Assembly (NCBI GenBank): GCA_946222005.1
Contig: CAMIHP010000002.1
Span: 103,764 to 167,763, forward strand
Direction: 5' to 3'
DNA from: an uncultured Candidatus Saccharibacteria bacterium
Lineage (GTDB): Bacteria > Patescibacteriota > Saccharimonadia > Saccharimonadales > Saccharimonadaceae
DNA: 64,000 nt
Shown here: positions 1 through 9,621 of the stretch, piece after piece
Layout of the letters: each line of letters starts with the position of its first letter
Numbering within the stretch: position 1 is the first letter of the stretch
Made by a program: the position numbers and the translations under genes
Notes under the pieces: model-generated
Told to the model about the DNA's origin: nothing
The model's input: the letters and a program-made list of their open reading frames with translations, nothing else
Database searches by the model: none

Positions 1-170
1 GTTTATCGTACAAAAATAGTACCAACATCTATCATACATAATAACCATAAGCAGAAAGCAAAATCGCTTACCCTTGGCCGTCATCTCTGTAAAAAATCGC
101 CGCCAAAGTGTTGACATCCATTTTATGAGCATGTAGGCTAGGTTTTGTAAGATCAAATAGGAGGAGCACT

Positions 171-419
171 ATGGCTTACAAATATACTAGTTCGAATGGT
201 ACTACATACTACTTGCACACGCAAAAAGATGCGGTATTGCGCGGTGGCGTAAAGCGGACGATTTACTACTTTTGCAAATCACCAAACAACGGCAAGGGTG
301 AGCCGTGTGACATGCCTGAGGGCTACTATGTGAAGGAGCACTCGCGCAACAAATTCCCCTTTGCTGCCAAGAAAGACGCGGCAAAGCCCACCAAAAAGGC
401 TGCTAAAGCAACCAAATAA
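171..419 (+). CDS. Small basic protein of unknown function
   Basis: This encodes an 82-residue protein I cannot assign to a family. The N-terminal 60 residues are rich in Tyr and contain two Cys (near residues 35 and 46). The last 20 residues are Lys/Ala-rich (KPTKKAAKATK), like tails that bind nucleic acid. The start is supported by a strong Shine-Dalgarno (AGGAGGA, seven bases before ATG) and a good promoter: TTGACA at 111-116, a 17-nt spacer and TAGGCT at 134-139. A terminator follows at 444-470, so it is a single-gene transcript. The promoter, SD and terminator together make it a convincing gene despite its size. Confidence 0.75.
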   Translation: MAYKYTSSNGTTYYLHTQKDAVLRGGVKRTIYYFCKSPNNGKGEPCDMPEGYYVKEHSRNKFPFAAKKDAAKPTKKAAKATK

Positions 420-443
420 CCCGGACACGTGTATATAGAAAAA

Positions 444-476
444 AAGACCTTTCTGTAACAGAAGGGTCTTTTTTGT
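444..476 (+). terminator. Rho-independent terminator
   Basis: A 12-bp stem (AAGACCTTTCTG with CAGAAGGGTCTT, one wobble pair) with a 3-nt loop runs from 444 to 470 and is followed by a T-rich tail. It lies 24 nt past the stop codon of the small basic protein gene. Confidence 0.85.
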
Positions 477-813
477 TGACTTAGTGTAAGAGAGGGCTGC
501 AAAGCAAGTGGAGTATGAGATGAAGTAAGCCGTGAGCCTATACCGTATGACGATAAACTAAGTTTCGTATGGAGAGGCACGCTCTCGCACCACTCAGAGC
601 GCTAGAGAGCGATGTTTGGCATGAATTGTGGCTTTTCTCTCATTTTGTACCTCTCGCAGCGAGAGGGGTATGAGAGGGGGTGTGAGCAAGGCAAAGGCAC
701 TTGTAGAACTGGATGCTGGTGGCGCTGCGTACTGAGAGGTAAATAATTTTATACCGTTTGCATATACTAAAAACACGCCACTATGGGCGTGCTATGACTA
801 ATCTTTGCAATGG
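477..813. other. Intergenic stretch without a recognisable gene
   Basis: About 340 bases contain no convincing coding region. The only structure seen is a perfect inverted repeat, CCTCTCGC-A-GCGAGAGG, at 650-666, followed by purine-rich GAGAGGGG sequence. Similar GCGAGAGG...GGGTGTGAGC wording recurs near 22330-22350, so both may be decayed copies of one intergenic repeat. The similarity is weak. Confidence 0.4.
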
Positions 814-886
814 TGGGGGCGGCTGGACTTGAACCAGCGGCCAACAGGTTATGAGCCCGCTGCTCTGACCACTGAGCTACGCCCCC
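814..886 (-). tRNA. tRNA with CAU anticodon, probably tRNA-Ile2 (lysidine-modified)
   Basis: It folds as a normal 73-nt tRNA. The acceptor stem is GGGGGCG/CGCCCCC, the anticodon loop is CTCATAA, and no CCA is encoded. The variable/T-arm sequence (GGCCGCTGGTTCAAGTCCAGC region) closely resembles bacterial tRNA-Ile2 rather than elongator Met. This would make it the substrate of TilS, encoded at 5186. The Ile2 versus Met call is an inference; the CAU anticodon is seen directly. Confidence 0.85.
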
Positions 887-930
887 AGATCCACTTGCCA
901 CATTATACCGTATTGTTGGTGTATATGCTA

Positions 931-1557
931 CTAGTAGTCGAGCTTCTTAGGGGTTTTTGGTAGATTTGGACGCACTACATATTCTCCAGCGGCGGCATCC
1001 TGGGGGCTGAAAAATCTTTCTCGTGCGCTTCGCTCTGGCCTATTGCTGTGCTGAGCGGCGGTTTGGGATGGGTGAGTGGTTTTAGCGGCATCACGTACTT
1101 TTCGGCGGTATGCAACGATTGCATAGAATTGCTCCGTCGCCTCAGTGCGGCACTTTTCATATTCTTGTGGTGACATGCCAAAAAGATGGTTGGCAATGGC
1201 GTGATCAAGCTCTTGCCAAGCATTGATAAGTTTGGGGGTAGAATGACGAGTGCGTTTGCGCTCAAGCGCATTAACAGAGCGTTGTCGAGTAAGGAGATCA
1301 TCAAATGTAGGCCTCTTTGGCTGCGTTTCAGGAGTAGAGCTGCCTGTGGCATGAGTGTTGGGATGTATTGCGGGTATAGGCTCGGTTTGTTCATGATCGG
1401 CCGGATGAGAGATAACGCTATCATCACTAAATAGCTCACCCTGTACTGCCATCTGACCTACCATGTATGTGGCAACACTAACCACCGTTTCTGGTGACAT
1501 TGAAGGCTCTAGACTGCGTTGCCGAGCAGCCTCTTGATAAGGTGTTTTGTGTTTCAT
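931..1557 (-). CDS. Hypothetical protein, 208 aa
   Basis: I do not recognise this protein. It is hydrophilic, with a Pro/Thr/Ser-rich middle (around residues 55-95) that is probably disordered. A more ordered part follows (residues about 95-165) with a charged helix and a YRRKVRDAAK motif, then a basic tail. No membrane segment or signal peptide is seen. I chose the ATG at 1557 instead of the upstream one at 1617: a TATAAC box lies nine bases before it, matching the leaderless style of this genome. It is transcribed away from the ftsB-like gene. Confidence 0.6.
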   Translation of the reverse strand: MKHKTPYQEAARQRSLEPSMSPETVVSVATYMVGQMAVQGELFSDDSVISHPADHEQTEPIPAIHPNTHATGSSTPETQPKRPTFDDLLTRQRSVNALERKRTRHSTPKLINAWQELDHAIANHLFGMSPQEYEKCRTEATEQFYAIVAYRRKVRDAAKTTHPSQTAAQHSNRPERSARERFFSPQDAAAGEYVVRPNLPKTPKKLDY

Positions 1558-1695
1558 CTTGCATTGGTTATAGCACAGAGGTCGACACCTGGCAAGTCTA
1601 TGAGCGATTTTTGACAAAAATTGTGGTGCACAGCGTGTTTTTTACTAGCCGCAGCTTTTGCAGTAACTACGCGGTCTACGGTATAATAGAAGCCT

Positions 1696-2154
1696 ATGAA
1701 GTTTGTGTTCAGCGACACTACCAAGCGCCACATCATCTACAAGATCAAGCATGATTATCTCCAGCTCAATACCATTGTGCTGGCGCTGGCGCTCGTGATT
1801 GCGACATACCTTGCCTGGCAGTCGGTGGCACGTCTCCAGCAGAACTACACGCAGCAGCGCGAGCTAGAGACGAAACGGCGGCAGCTTGTCCTCACCGAGC
1901 TTGAAACGCAAACGCTGCAATACCAAAAGAACTTCCGCGAGAGTGACGAGTACAAAGAGCTTGCTGCTCGTGAGAAGCTCGGCCTCGTGGCACCTGGCGA
2001 GAAGGTGATTGTGCTACCCAAGAATAGTGCTGAGGCGCACGATCCACCAACCGACAAGCTCGCTAACCCCGATACACAGAGTAGTAACTTCGAGCAGTGG
2101 GTAACCTTCCTCTTTGGTGGTGCAGCCGAGCAGGCTCAGCAAAAGGATAAATAG
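1696..2154 (+). CDS. FtsB/DivIC-like cell division protein
   Basis: This 152-residue bitopic protein has the layout of the septum formation initiator family (FtsB/DivIC). A short cytoplasmic N-terminus precedes one membrane segment (about residues 25-45, IVLALALVIATYLAWQSVA). A coiled coil follows (about 46-85, rich in Leu, Gln and Glu) and then a short extracytoplasmic tail with the typical YxxxxAREKLGLVxPGE motif. In known members it bridges FtsL and FtsQ in the divisome. TATAAT lies eight bases before the ATG, implying an almost leaderless mRNA. The family call is good; FtsB and DivIC cannot be told apart here. Confidence 0.82.
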   Translation: MKFVFSDTTKRHIIYKIKHDYLQLNTIVLALALVIATYLAWQSVARLQQNYTQQRELETKRRQLVLTELETQTLQYQKNFRESDEYKELAAREKLGLVAPGEKVIVLPKNSAEAHDPPTDKLANPDTQSSNFEQWVTFLFGGAAEQAQQKDK

Positions 2155-2237
2155 CAAGTGAGGGAGCGGAAATCTTGACATTCAGGTGGTAAATCCTTGA
2201 CAACTGGCATTCATCACTGGTACAATAAGAATCGTAA

Positions 2238-2316
<79 letters not shown>

Positions 2317-2322
2317 GGTAAG

Positions 2323-2349
2323 AACCCTACCACACGGTAGGGTTTTTGC
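2323..2349 (+). terminator. Terminator of the tRNA-fMet gene
   Basis: A 9-bp stem, AACCCTACC/GGTAGGGTT with loop ACAC, is followed by TTT, eight bases after the tRNA CCA end. Confidence 0.85.
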
Positions 2350-2645
2350 TTTGGTGTCTTGGGAAGGTGGAAAGAAGAATAAGTTTGGCGCTTGTTTCAG
2401 CATCCTATTAGCCCCGCTACCACTGATGTTTAGCAGTGTGCCATAAGTGCTATGCGAGTTGGTGGAGTCTCACCTCAGGCATGAACCGGTGAGCGCTGTT
2501 CACCTGCCCTAGAATGGTGAGGGACACCGAGATAACAGGGATAAACAAGAAAAACTAAAATAAGAAATAATTTGTTTGCATTTTGTTCGTATATATGCTA
2601 GGATCGAGGTAGGTCGATAATGACAACACAAAAAAGAGGGTAGAT

Positions 2646-2762
2646 ATGCGAAAAAAGACGAAAGAAACCATACTCGCCACCTGGAATCGGTCGCGTAGTA
2701 TGGCAGAGCTGCGGGCATTCATTGCCGCGCGCCACAGCAAACTAGCAGAGGTCGAGCTCTAA
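2646..2762 (+). CDS. Possible 38-aa basic small protein
   Basis: This short frame encodes a 38-residue peptide starting MRKKTKETILATW and ending AEVEL. It is amphipathic, with a basic N-terminus and an Ala/Leu/Glu helix in the second half. A GAGGG Shine-Dalgarno lies about six bases before the ATG. A TATGCT-type -10 box lies upstream, and a strong hairpin terminator begins eight bases after the stop. Signals on both sides make it more than a chance frame. No family is recognised. Confidence 0.45.
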   Translation: MRKKTKETILATWNRSRSMAELRAFIAARHSKLAEVEL

Positions 2763-2769
2763 ACGATCG

Positions 2770-2806
2770 AAAGCACCTTGGGTAATACGCCTGAGGTGCT
2801 TTTGCT
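2770..2806 (+). terminator. Terminator after the 38-aa ORF
   Basis: The stem AAAGCACCT (2770-2778) pairs with AGGTGCTTT (2794-2802) around a 15-nt loop and runs into a T-rich tail. Confidence 0.7.
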
Positions 2807-2992
2807 CATGGGGAATGATGCACGTGATGAGTGATTGAGCACTCCGCACTCCATTGCACTCTATCCTCGCATGCTTTTTGTCTTGATCCCAAGATTGAAT
2901 ATTTCTTTATAGTATTCACTTATACACTGGATCTAGGTAGTGATCATAAGCAAAAAACGGCGCACTCATCGCACGCCGCCTATCATATCTGG

Positions 2993-3066
2993 TAGCACCG
3001 ACTGGGATCGAACCAGTGACCTCAGGCTTATGAGTCCTGCGCTCTAACCGGCTGAGCTACGGTGCC
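2993..3066 (-). tRNA. tRNA-Met (CAU), elongator candidate
   Basis: This normal cloverleaf has acceptor GGCACCG/CGGTGCT (G1:U72 wobble), anticodon loop CTCATAA and T-loop TTCGATCC. The variable region and T-arm (GAGGTCACTGGTTCGA) match elongator Met tRNAs better than Ile2. It is the third CAU tRNA within 3 kb. The anticodon is certain; the elongator assignment is by resemblance. Confidence 0.87.
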
Positions 3067-3197
3067 AAACATGACGCATTATAGCAGAGAATTGGTAAGA
3101 AGGCTAGGGCTCAGGCGAGTGTTTTGGCGTTCTTTTTTGCCCAGGCCAGTGGTATAATAGAGAAAACGCCCAATCAGGAGTTAAGGAGAACCACCAC

Positions 3198-4586
3198 ATG
3201 ATACGACGACCACGCTACGATTATGATTTGTTGGTGCTGGGTAGTGGTGCAGCTGGCAGTACTGCAGCGTTGGTGGCGGCTCGGGCAGATAAGAAGGTGG
3301 GACTGATTGAGGCAGACACCTTTGGTGGTGAGACGCCCAATTGGGGAGATATCCCCATCAAGACGCTAATGGGTGTGGCACAGCTCTACAATCGTATCCA
3401 GCGGGGTCACCAGTTTGGGCTCGATACATCGCGAGTGGATTTTGACTACCCGGCCATCCAGCACTGGAAAAACACAGTGGTAGAGCGGACTGGTGCGGGC
3501 GATAACGAGCACTATTATAACCAACAAGGGATTGACACATTCTACGGCAAAGGTGTTTTACGCGACCAGCACACTGTGACGATTGGCGACCATGAAGTAA
3601 CAGCAGGGCATATCTTGATCGCGACAGGGGCGCATGTGACCCAGCCAGCGATTGCAGGCATTGAGACGATCGATTGGCTCACGCCGCGTACTGCCCTCAA
3701 ACTGAGCCGCCCGCCTCGCAGCCTGTTGATCATCGGTGCGACGACTGTGGCGATTGAGCTAGCGCATTTCTTTGCGACCTTTGGTAGTACGGTGTCGGTG
3801 GCAGAGCAGTCATCACGCATTTTGCCGACCGAGGACGAAGAGGTTAGTGAGGCAGTGAGCAGCCTCCTACAGCGCGACCAACCACTATCGGTCTTGACGC
3901 AAACGACGATTCGCTCCCTCATGCGTGGCCCAAGTGGCAACGTGATCGTCCAATATATTCGTGGCGGTATTGAGCGGACGATGGAAGTAGAGCGTGTCTT
4001 GGTGGCGACCAAGCCAGAGCCGACCATTGATATCGGGCTGGATAATGCTGAGGTGACGTATTCGCCCGATGGTGGCATTGAAGTGAACCAATTCTTCCAA
4101 ACCAACGTGCGGCATATTTATGCGGCGGGTCATGTGCTAGGTAATGATGTGCCAACCCACACTGTCTTGAGCGAGGGGCGGCTGACGGCGCACAACATCC
4201 TCCACCCTAAATCACAAATGACGCTCGACTACGAGCTGGTGCCACGCGCCACCTTTATCTATCCAGAGGTAGCTAGTGTGGGCTTTAATGAAGATGACTG
4301 TATTAAGCGCGACCTCAAGATTAATAAGGTGTTGGTGCCGCTCGGTATGATTGCTCGCAGCAATACAAGTGACTTCCGCGAGGGGTTCGTCAAGCTCATT
4401 AGCGACAAACAAGGGGTATTGCTCGGCGGGACGATCGTCGCTCCGCGTGCTAGTGAGCTCATCCAAGAGGTCACGCTCGCCATCAAGCACGACCTCACTG
4501 CTGAGCAACTAGCAGAGCTCCCGCACGTTTTCTTAACGTGGAGCGAAGCAGTGCGAACGGCGGCAAGTAAGCTGTCGCGTAAGTAG
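3198..4586 (+). CDS. FAD/NAD(P) pyridine nucleotide-disulfide oxidoreductase-like protein lacking the redox cysteines
   Basis: The 462-residue protein has the full fold of dihydrolipoamide dehydrogenase/mercuric reductase flavoproteins. It has an FAD-binding GSGAAGSTAA motif near residue 14, an NAD-domain motif IIGATTVAIELAHFF near 178, a second FAD motif near 311 (IYAAGHV), and a C-terminal dimerisation domain. The active-site segment, normally GGTCxNxGCxPSK, reads GGETPNWGDIPIK, so both disulfide cysteines are gone. The C-terminal HxHPTxxE motif reads HVFLTWSE, losing the catalytic His. It may still bind FAD and NAD(P)H and act as an NADH/quinone or diaphorase-type enzyme, but not as a classical disulfide reductase. 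The Shine-Dalgarno is AAGGAG, nine bases before the ATG. Confidence 0.85.
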   Translation: MIRRPRYDYDLLVLGSGAAGSTAALVAARADKKVGLIEADTFGGETPNWGDIPIKTLMGVAQLYNRIQRGHQFGLDTSRVDFDYPAIQHWKNTVVERTGAGDNEHYYNQQGIDTFYGKGVLRDQHTVTIGDHEVTAGHILIATGAHVTQPAIAGIETIDWLTPRTALKLSRPPRSLLIIGATTVAIELAHFFATFGSTVSVAEQSSRILPTEDEEVSEAVSSLLQRDQPLSVLTQTTIRSLMRGPSGNVIVQYIRGGIERTMEVERVLVATKPEPTIDIGLDNAEVTYSPDGGIEVNQFFQTNVRHIYAAGHVLGNDVPTHTVLSEGRLTAHNILHPKSQMTLDYELVPRATFIYPEVASVGFNEDDCIKRDLKINKVLVPLGMIARSNTSDFREGFVKLISDKQGVLLGGTIVAPRASELIQEVTLAIKHDLTAEQLAELPHVFLTWSEAVRTAASKLSRK

Positions 4587-5185
4587 AGAGATTTTTACTT
4601 TATGGTTGAGGGGGTGCACTTCCTGCCTTCTTAGTTTTGATTGTTTGCTATAGTGTATGAGTTTAAGCTTTTTAACTCGACACACCCTAATGGCAGTCTT
4701 TTCTCTTCTCTGCTACTCCTGAGAATAGAGTGATGCAGGGGAGGAGTGGGGTAATTGTTGAAGACTTGAGACTGAGATAAGAGAAGAAAATATTTGAACA
4801 TTCTAATGTATTTTTCATAAAAACAGAGAATATTGTGATGCATATCGTACAAAATGTAGTCGGTTACTTTGCTATATATTAAGGGAGATTGTGACTATAT
4901 TGCGAGATGCTGGAGTCGGTAAGAAGCCCACTTATAAATAATGTGACGTATTACTTTACATAATATGAAACACAGTATATTCCAATAAAATAACAAGAAT
5001 ACCGACTTTCAGCTCTATTTAAGCACAGCAGGGCATACTACCCGTAGTAGCACACGCTACCTCCTCCTCTATCATGCAAGCTGCCGTTCCTCCTCCCGGG
5101 CGGCTTGTGTGTGTTGTACGCCTAGCATATTGCGCATAATAAAACTAGTATTTACTCCGCTTGGCAAAATGAATATACTATTGCC
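4587..5185. other. 600-bp intergenic region with structured segment and tilS promoter
   Basis: No convincing gene is seen. The left part is AT-rich. From 5035 to 5110 the sequence is structured: CTAC/GTAG small stems, a hairpin CAAGCTGCC (5077-5085) pairing with GGCGGCTTG (5099-5107), and two pyrimidine-rich CCTCCTCC motifs (5061-5069 and in the hairpin loop). On the opposite strand these read GGAGGAGG. It may be a small RNA or a leader. The tilS promoter is TTTACT (5151-5156), a 17-nt spacer and TATACT (5174-5179). Confidence 0.45.
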
Positions 5186-6034
5186 ATGGCATATCTTGTT
5201 GCAGTGTCTGGTGGTGTGGATAGTGTAGTGCTCTTGGATGTAATGGCGGCGCAGGCGACGGAGCCGTTGATTGTGGCGCATGTCGATCATGGGATCCGGG
5301 GTGAAGCATCGGCGGCGGATGCGCGCTTTGTGGCAGCACTGGCGGCGCGCTATGGACTACCTTTTGTGTCTGCTCAGCTTAAGCTTGGGCCGAATGCGAG
5401 CGAAGCGACAGCGCGAGAGGTTCGGTATGATTTTTTGCTCGATACAGCAGCGCAATACCAAGCACCAGTGGTAACAGCACACCACTTGGACGATTTGGTA
5501 GAAACAGTGGCGCTTAACTTGGTGCGTGGGACGGGCTGGCGTGGGCTGGCTGTGCTGAACCGCCCCGGGGTGGAGCGGCCACTACTGGGCTGGCGCAAGG
5601 CAGATATCCGCGCCTATGCACTGGCTCATCGCCTGGAATGGGTAGAGGATGAGACGAATGCGAGTGACCGCTACACGCGCAATCGGCTGCGGCGCTGCAT
5701 TCAGCGGCTCCTCACGGCAGAGCAGGCGGCGCAGATTACCTCGCTGCGGGATCGGCAACTTGCGCTGCGCCATACGATTAATGATGAAGTGCAACACCTC
5801 TTGCCGCAGTTTGCGGCTGAGCGCCATGGATTTATTATGATCGACGAAGCGAGCGCTCAGGAGCTATTGGGTGCGATGATTATGTGGGCGGGCGCGCCGC
5901 GCCCAACCCGCCCGCGGCTTGAGCGTGCAGTGCTGGCCATCAAGACTGCTCGCCCAGGCAGCCGCCATGTGGTGGGCGATGGCGTGTATTTGCAGTTTAG
6001 CCCTCGGCAATTCACTGTAGAAGTGGTACAATAG
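5186..6034 (+). CDS. tilS: tRNA(Ile)-lysidine synthase TilS
   Basis: TilS ligates lysine to C34 of the CAU-anticodon tRNA-Ile2 so that it reads AUA instead of AUG. The protein has the N-type ATP pyrophosphatase P-loop SGGVDS at residues 8-13, followed by HVDHGIRGEASAADA (about 32-46), the TAHHLDDLVET segment (about 96-106) and the EDETNASDRYTRNRLR motif (about 154-169). All are diagnostic of TilS. At 282 residues it is a compact form without the long C-terminal domains of E. coli TilS. The -10 box TATACT lies six bases before the ATG, so the mRNA is probably leaderless. The likely substrate tRNA is at 814-886. Confidence 0.95.
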   Translation: MAYLVAVSGGVDSVVLLDVMAAQATEPLIVAHVDHGIRGEASAADARFVAALAARYGLPFVSAQLKLGPNASEATAREVRYDFLLDTAAQYQAPVVTAHHLDDLVETVALNLVRGTGWRGLAVLNRPGVERPLLGWRKADIRAYALAHRLEWVEDETNASDRYTRNRLRRCIQRLLTAEQAAQITSLRDRQLALRHTINDEVQHLLPQFAAERHGFIMIDEASAQELLGAMIMWAGAPRPTRPRLERAVLAIKTARPGSRHVVGDGVYLQFSPRQFTVEVVQ

Positions 6035-6084
6035 ATCAGATTACTGTGTGAGAATGCAAGCGAACGAAAGGAGTGAGTTCCCTG

Positions 6085-7929
6085 ATGAATAAAAAACCGT
6101 CGAAAGCGACCAATGCCCTGCGTCTAGGGCTGTTTTGGGCGATTGTGGTGCTGGGTGTGCTGGCATTTTGGGCGATTAATTCGCCGCAGGCCAACCTCAA
6201 GGAGGTGCCGCTCTCGGACGTGGTGAACCGGGCAAATAATGGCAAAATTGCCAAGATCGAGATCCAAGGTAATGAGCTGACTGTTACACCCAAAGGCCAG
6301 TCCAAGCCGACCGAGCGTAGTCTCAAAGAGAATGGCACTATCTATACCCAAGGACTCAAGCACGACAAAACAGAGGTAAAAGTGCAAAATGAGTCACAGA
6401 CGGGCCTATTGTTTTGGAATCTCGCACCAATTGTCCTGTCGGTCGTGCTGTTTGGCGTTCTCTTTATGTTTATGATGCGCCAAGCCCAGGGGCAGAACAG
6501 CCAAGCGATGGGCTTTGGCAAGAGTAAGGCCAAGCTGTATGGCCTTGATAAAGAGCGGGTAGTATTTGATGACATTGCGGGTAATGAAAACGCCAAGCAG
6601 GATTTGCAAGAGGTGGTGGACTTCCTCAAGCATCCCAAGAAGTATCAGAGCCTTGGTGCTAAGATCCCTAAAGGGATTCTCCTTGTCGGTAACCCTGGTA
6701 CTGGTAAAACGATGTTGGCGCGAGCGGTTGCAGGCGAGGCTAACGTACCGTTCTTTTCCATTAGTGGCTCAGAGTTTGTGGAGATGTTTGTTGGTGTGGG
6801 GGCAAGCCGGGTACGCGACCTCTTTGCTAAGGCCAAGAAGAATGCGCCAGCCATTATCTTCATTGATGAGATTGACGCCGTGGGACGTAAACGTGGCTCT
6901 GGCATGGGCGGCGGTCACGACGAGCGCGAGCAGACACTGAACCAGATTTTGGTAGAGATGGATGGCTTTGAGGCTGATACAAACGTGATTATCCTAGCGG
7001 CAACCAACCGGGCTGATGTGCTTGACCCAGCGCTGCTACGCCCAGGCCGCTTCGATCGCCATACGACGATTAGCCTGCCCGAGCGCAAAGACCGTGAGGC
7101 AATCCTCAAGGTGCACTTCAAGAACAAACCAACCGATGCATCGGTCGACCTCGACAAGCTTGCTGCCAAGACAGCCGGTAGCAGTGGTGCCGACCTCGCG
7201 AACATGGCCAACGAAGCAGCAATTATCGCAGCGCGCCGCGGCAAAAAAACGATCACCAACCAAGATCTGACCGAAGCCTTTGAGAAGGTGGCGATTGGGC
7301 CCGAGCGCAAAGCGAAGGTAATGACCGACCACGAAAAAGAGCTTACGGCGTACCACGAGGCAGGTCACGCTATTGTGGGGCATGTCTTGCCTGATAGCGA
7401 TCCAGTGCATAAGGTAACCATCATCCCGCGTGGTGGCACGGGCGGTGTGACATGGTTCTTACCTCCAGAAGACAAAAGCTACACCAATGTATACGAGTTT
7501 AAGGATATTCTGGCCCGAGCAATGGGTGGGCGGATTGCCGAGAAATTGATCTATGGTGATGATGGCATTACAACTGGGGCAGGCAGTGACCTACGCAAAG
7601 CGACGGAGATTGCCCGTGATATGGTGATTGAGCAGGGCATGGGTGCAAAGCTCCGCGACCAGGTCTTCCATGAAGATAATGGTGGTATGGTGTTTGACAA
7701 GATCACTCACGAGCGGCCATATAGTGATGCGACTGCTGAGGCGATTGACCACGAGGTAGAGGCGCTTATCAAAGAGGCTTCTCGCCGTGCTGAGATTGTC
7801 CTCTCGCACAACCGTCCAGCGCTTGAGAAACTCAAAGATGAGCTGCTTGTTCACGAAACACTAGAAGAAGACGAAGCTAAGGCTGCGATGGCAGATGCCA
7901 CCTTGCCAACGGAGGCCAAGCTCCACTAG
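6085..7929 (+). CDS. ftsH: ATP-dependent zinc metalloprotease FtsH
   Basis: FtsH is the membrane-anchored hexameric AAA+ protease that degrades unstable membrane and cytosolic proteins. Two membrane segments flank a short external domain (about residues 12-32 and 106-130). The AAA domain shows Walker A GNPGTGKT (about 202-209), Walker B IIFIDEID (about 260) and the second region of homology. The zinc protease domain has HEAGH near residue 425. An AAGGAG Shine-Dalgarno favours the ATG at 6085 over the in-frame GTG at 6073, which overlaps the SD. At about 614 residues it is full length. It is probably co-transcribed with murJ, 18 bases downstream. Confidence 0.96.
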   Translation: MNKKPSKATNALRLGLFWAIVVLGVLAFWAINSPQANLKEVPLSDVVNRANNGKIAKIEIQGNELTVTPKGQSKPTERSLKENGTIYTQGLKHDKTEVKVQNESQTGLLFWNLAPIVLSVVLFGVLFMFMMRQAQGQNSQAMGFGKSKAKLYGLDKERVVFDDIAGNENAKQDLQEVVDFLKHPKKYQSLGAKIPKGILLVGNPGTGKTMLARAVAGEANVPFFSISGSEFVEMFVGVGASRVRDLFAKAKKNAPAIIFIDEIDAVGRKRGSGMGGGHDEREQTLNQILVEMDGFEADTNVIILAATNRADVLDPALLRPGRFDRHTTISLPERKDREAILKVHFKNKPTDASVDLDKLAAKTAGSSGADLANMANEAAIIAARRGKKTITNQDLTEAFEKVAIGPERKAKVMTDHEKELTAYHEAGHAIVGHVLPDSDPVHKVTIIPRGGTGGVTWFLPPEDKSYTNVYEFKDILARAMGGRIAEKLIYGDDGITTGAGSDLRKATEIARDMVIEQGMGAKLRDQVFHEDNGGMVFDKITHERPYSDATAEAIDHEVEALIKEASRRAEIVLSHNRPALEKLKDELLVHETLEEDEAKAAMADATLPTEAKLH

Positions 7930-7947
7930 GAGCAGGGAGGTATATCA

Positions 7948-9618
7948 GTGGCACATGGAGCAAATCGTCGGCGTGTCCGCTCAGTCGTCGCCAAAGCAAA
8001 TAGCAAACTAAACATCAAGAATGCAGCTGCTCTGCTAGCAGGCTCGACGCTGCTATCGAGCGTCTTGGGGATGTACCGTGAGCGGCTCATCAATGGCATG
8101 TACTACGACACCTACAAAGTGGGTGCTGATGCCTATACCGTAGCCTTTACTATCCCCGATTTCATGTTCTTTGTGCTGGTGTCTGGGGCACTGAGCGTAT
8201 CCTTTATACCGGTGTTTAACCAGCGCTTAGCGTCAGGCAACAAGCAGTCGGCATGGGATCTGAGCTCGAGCTTGATCAACTTCTTAGCGCTCACCACCTT
8301 AGCGGCAAGTATTTTGATTATGATCTTTGCTGAGCCGCTGGTGAATGTCGTGGTGGGGCCGGGGCTCAGCGAGTCGGGGCGAAGCCTGGCAGTGAGTATG
8401 ATGCGCGTGATTGCGGTCAATCCATTCCTCTTCTCTATTTCTACCGTCATTGCGAGCATGCAGCAGGCGATTGGGCGCTTTACCTTCTATGCGCTGGCGC
8501 CAACGATCTACAATATTGGTATCATCATTGGTGCAACCTTCTTTACGAACGGTATCAATATCTTTGGCTGGCAAGTGTTTGAGGGTGGCATTATGGGCGT
8601 GGCGCTGGGTGTGGTGCTGGGCTCGGTGCTGCAGCTGATTGTGAGCTCGATTGGTCTGCTTGGCTTAGACTTTGACTATCGCTTTATGATCAAGCGCAAG
8701 AACAAGAGCTTTCGCCAAGTGCTGCGCTTGCTGCGGACGCGCTCACTTGACCAAGGGATTGACTATCTCAATGGACTCGTGGAGACAAACCTCGCTTCGC
8801 GCATGGCTGATGGGACGGTGCGGGCTTACCAGCAGGCGTCGGCATTGTCGTTAATGCCAGTGAACTTGATCGGTGTGGCGATTAGCAACGCAGCCTTTCC
8901 ACAAATGACGGAGCACCTGGGGGCAGGGCGCGAGGATCTCTTCCGCAAGGAGTTGCAGGTGATGATCCGGGTGATTATTTGGTTGGCATTGCCAGTGGCG
9001 GTCATTACCTACTTTGCACGGGGCTATGTGGTGAGCTTTATCCACAACGGGGGTGACCCGGTGATATCGGGTTTTCTTGGAGTGCTGGTTTTGACGATAT
9101 TTTTCCGCACGATTTATCATATTGCAGCCCGTAGCTTTTACGCGCAGCAAGATACCAAGACACCGCTCTATATCTCATTCTTTGCGATTGGGTTTAATAT
9201 TATCCTGGCGATTATCTTGGTAAATCTCTGGTCGAAGAACCAAAACCCAGGCTATGGCCTAGCCTGGGCACAGTCTATCACTGCTGTTGTGGAGGTGGTT
9301 ATCCTCTTCTTCTTCATGGGGCGGCGCATGCCGAGGCTGTTTGACCGTAGCTTCGTCAATAGCATCTACAAGATGGTCATCGCTGCGGTGCCAACTGGTT
9401 TGGCTGCCTACCTGAGCGTGGTAATGATTCCCTTTGGCACAAACGACAAGAGTTTCTTCCTTGCTTTCCCGAAATTTATTATGATCACGGTAGTGAGCTT
9501 TGCGGTTTATATATGGTTTAGCCGGCGGCTGAGGCTTAAAGAGGCCGAGCCAGTGCTTAATCGGTTGCGGCAGATCTTCTTTGGGCGGATTAACCTTGGC
9601 TGGAACTGGAAGCGCTAG
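7948..9618 (+). CDS. murJ: Lipid II flippase MurJ (MviN family)
   Basis: MurJ carries lipid II across the membrane for peptidoglycan assembly. The 556-residue protein begins with a basic cytoplasmic segment. It then shows the family N-terminus AALLAGSTLLSSVLGMYRERLIN and many membrane helices, consistent with the 14-helix MOP-superfamily fold. Conserved arginines in the first helix region (YRERL) and in the middle (LVETNLASRM segment) are visible. The start is a GTG preceded by GGGAGG at a 7-nt spacing. It lies between ftsH and lepA with very short gaps, so the three likely form one transcript. Confidence 0.93.
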   Translation: MAHGANRRRVRSVVAKANSKLNIKNAAALLAGSTLLSSVLGMYRERLINGMYYDTYKVGADAYTVAFTIPDFMFFVLVSGALSVSFIPVFNQRLASGNKQSAWDLSSSLINFLALTTLAASILIMIFAEPLVNVVVGPGLSESGRSLAVSMMRVIAVNPFLFSISTVIASMQQAIGRFTFYALAPTIYNIGIIIGATFFTNGINIFGWQVFEGGIMGVALGVVLGSVLQLIVSSIGLLGLDFDYRFMIKRKNKSFRQVLRLLRTRSLDQGIDYLNGLVETNLASRMADGTVRAYQQASALSLMPVNLIGVAISNAAFPQMTEHLGAGREDLFRKELQVMIRVIIWLALPVAVITYFARGYVVSFIHNGGDPVISGFLGVLVLTIFFRTIYHIAARSFYAQQDTKTPLYISFFAIGFNIILAIILVNLWSKNQNPGYGLAWAQSITAVVEVVILFFFMGRRMPRLFDRSFVNSIYKMVIAAVPTGLAAYLSVVMIPFGTNDKSFFLAFPKFIMITVVSFAVYIWFSRRLRLKEAEPVLNRLRQIFFGRINLGWNWKR

Positions 9619-9621
9619 CGT

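Noticed and set aside
5035..5110. Signal recognition particle RNA on the minus strand
   Set aside because: The GGAAGGAAGCAGCC-type domain IV core is missing despite a similar GGAGGAGGAACGGCAGC wording.
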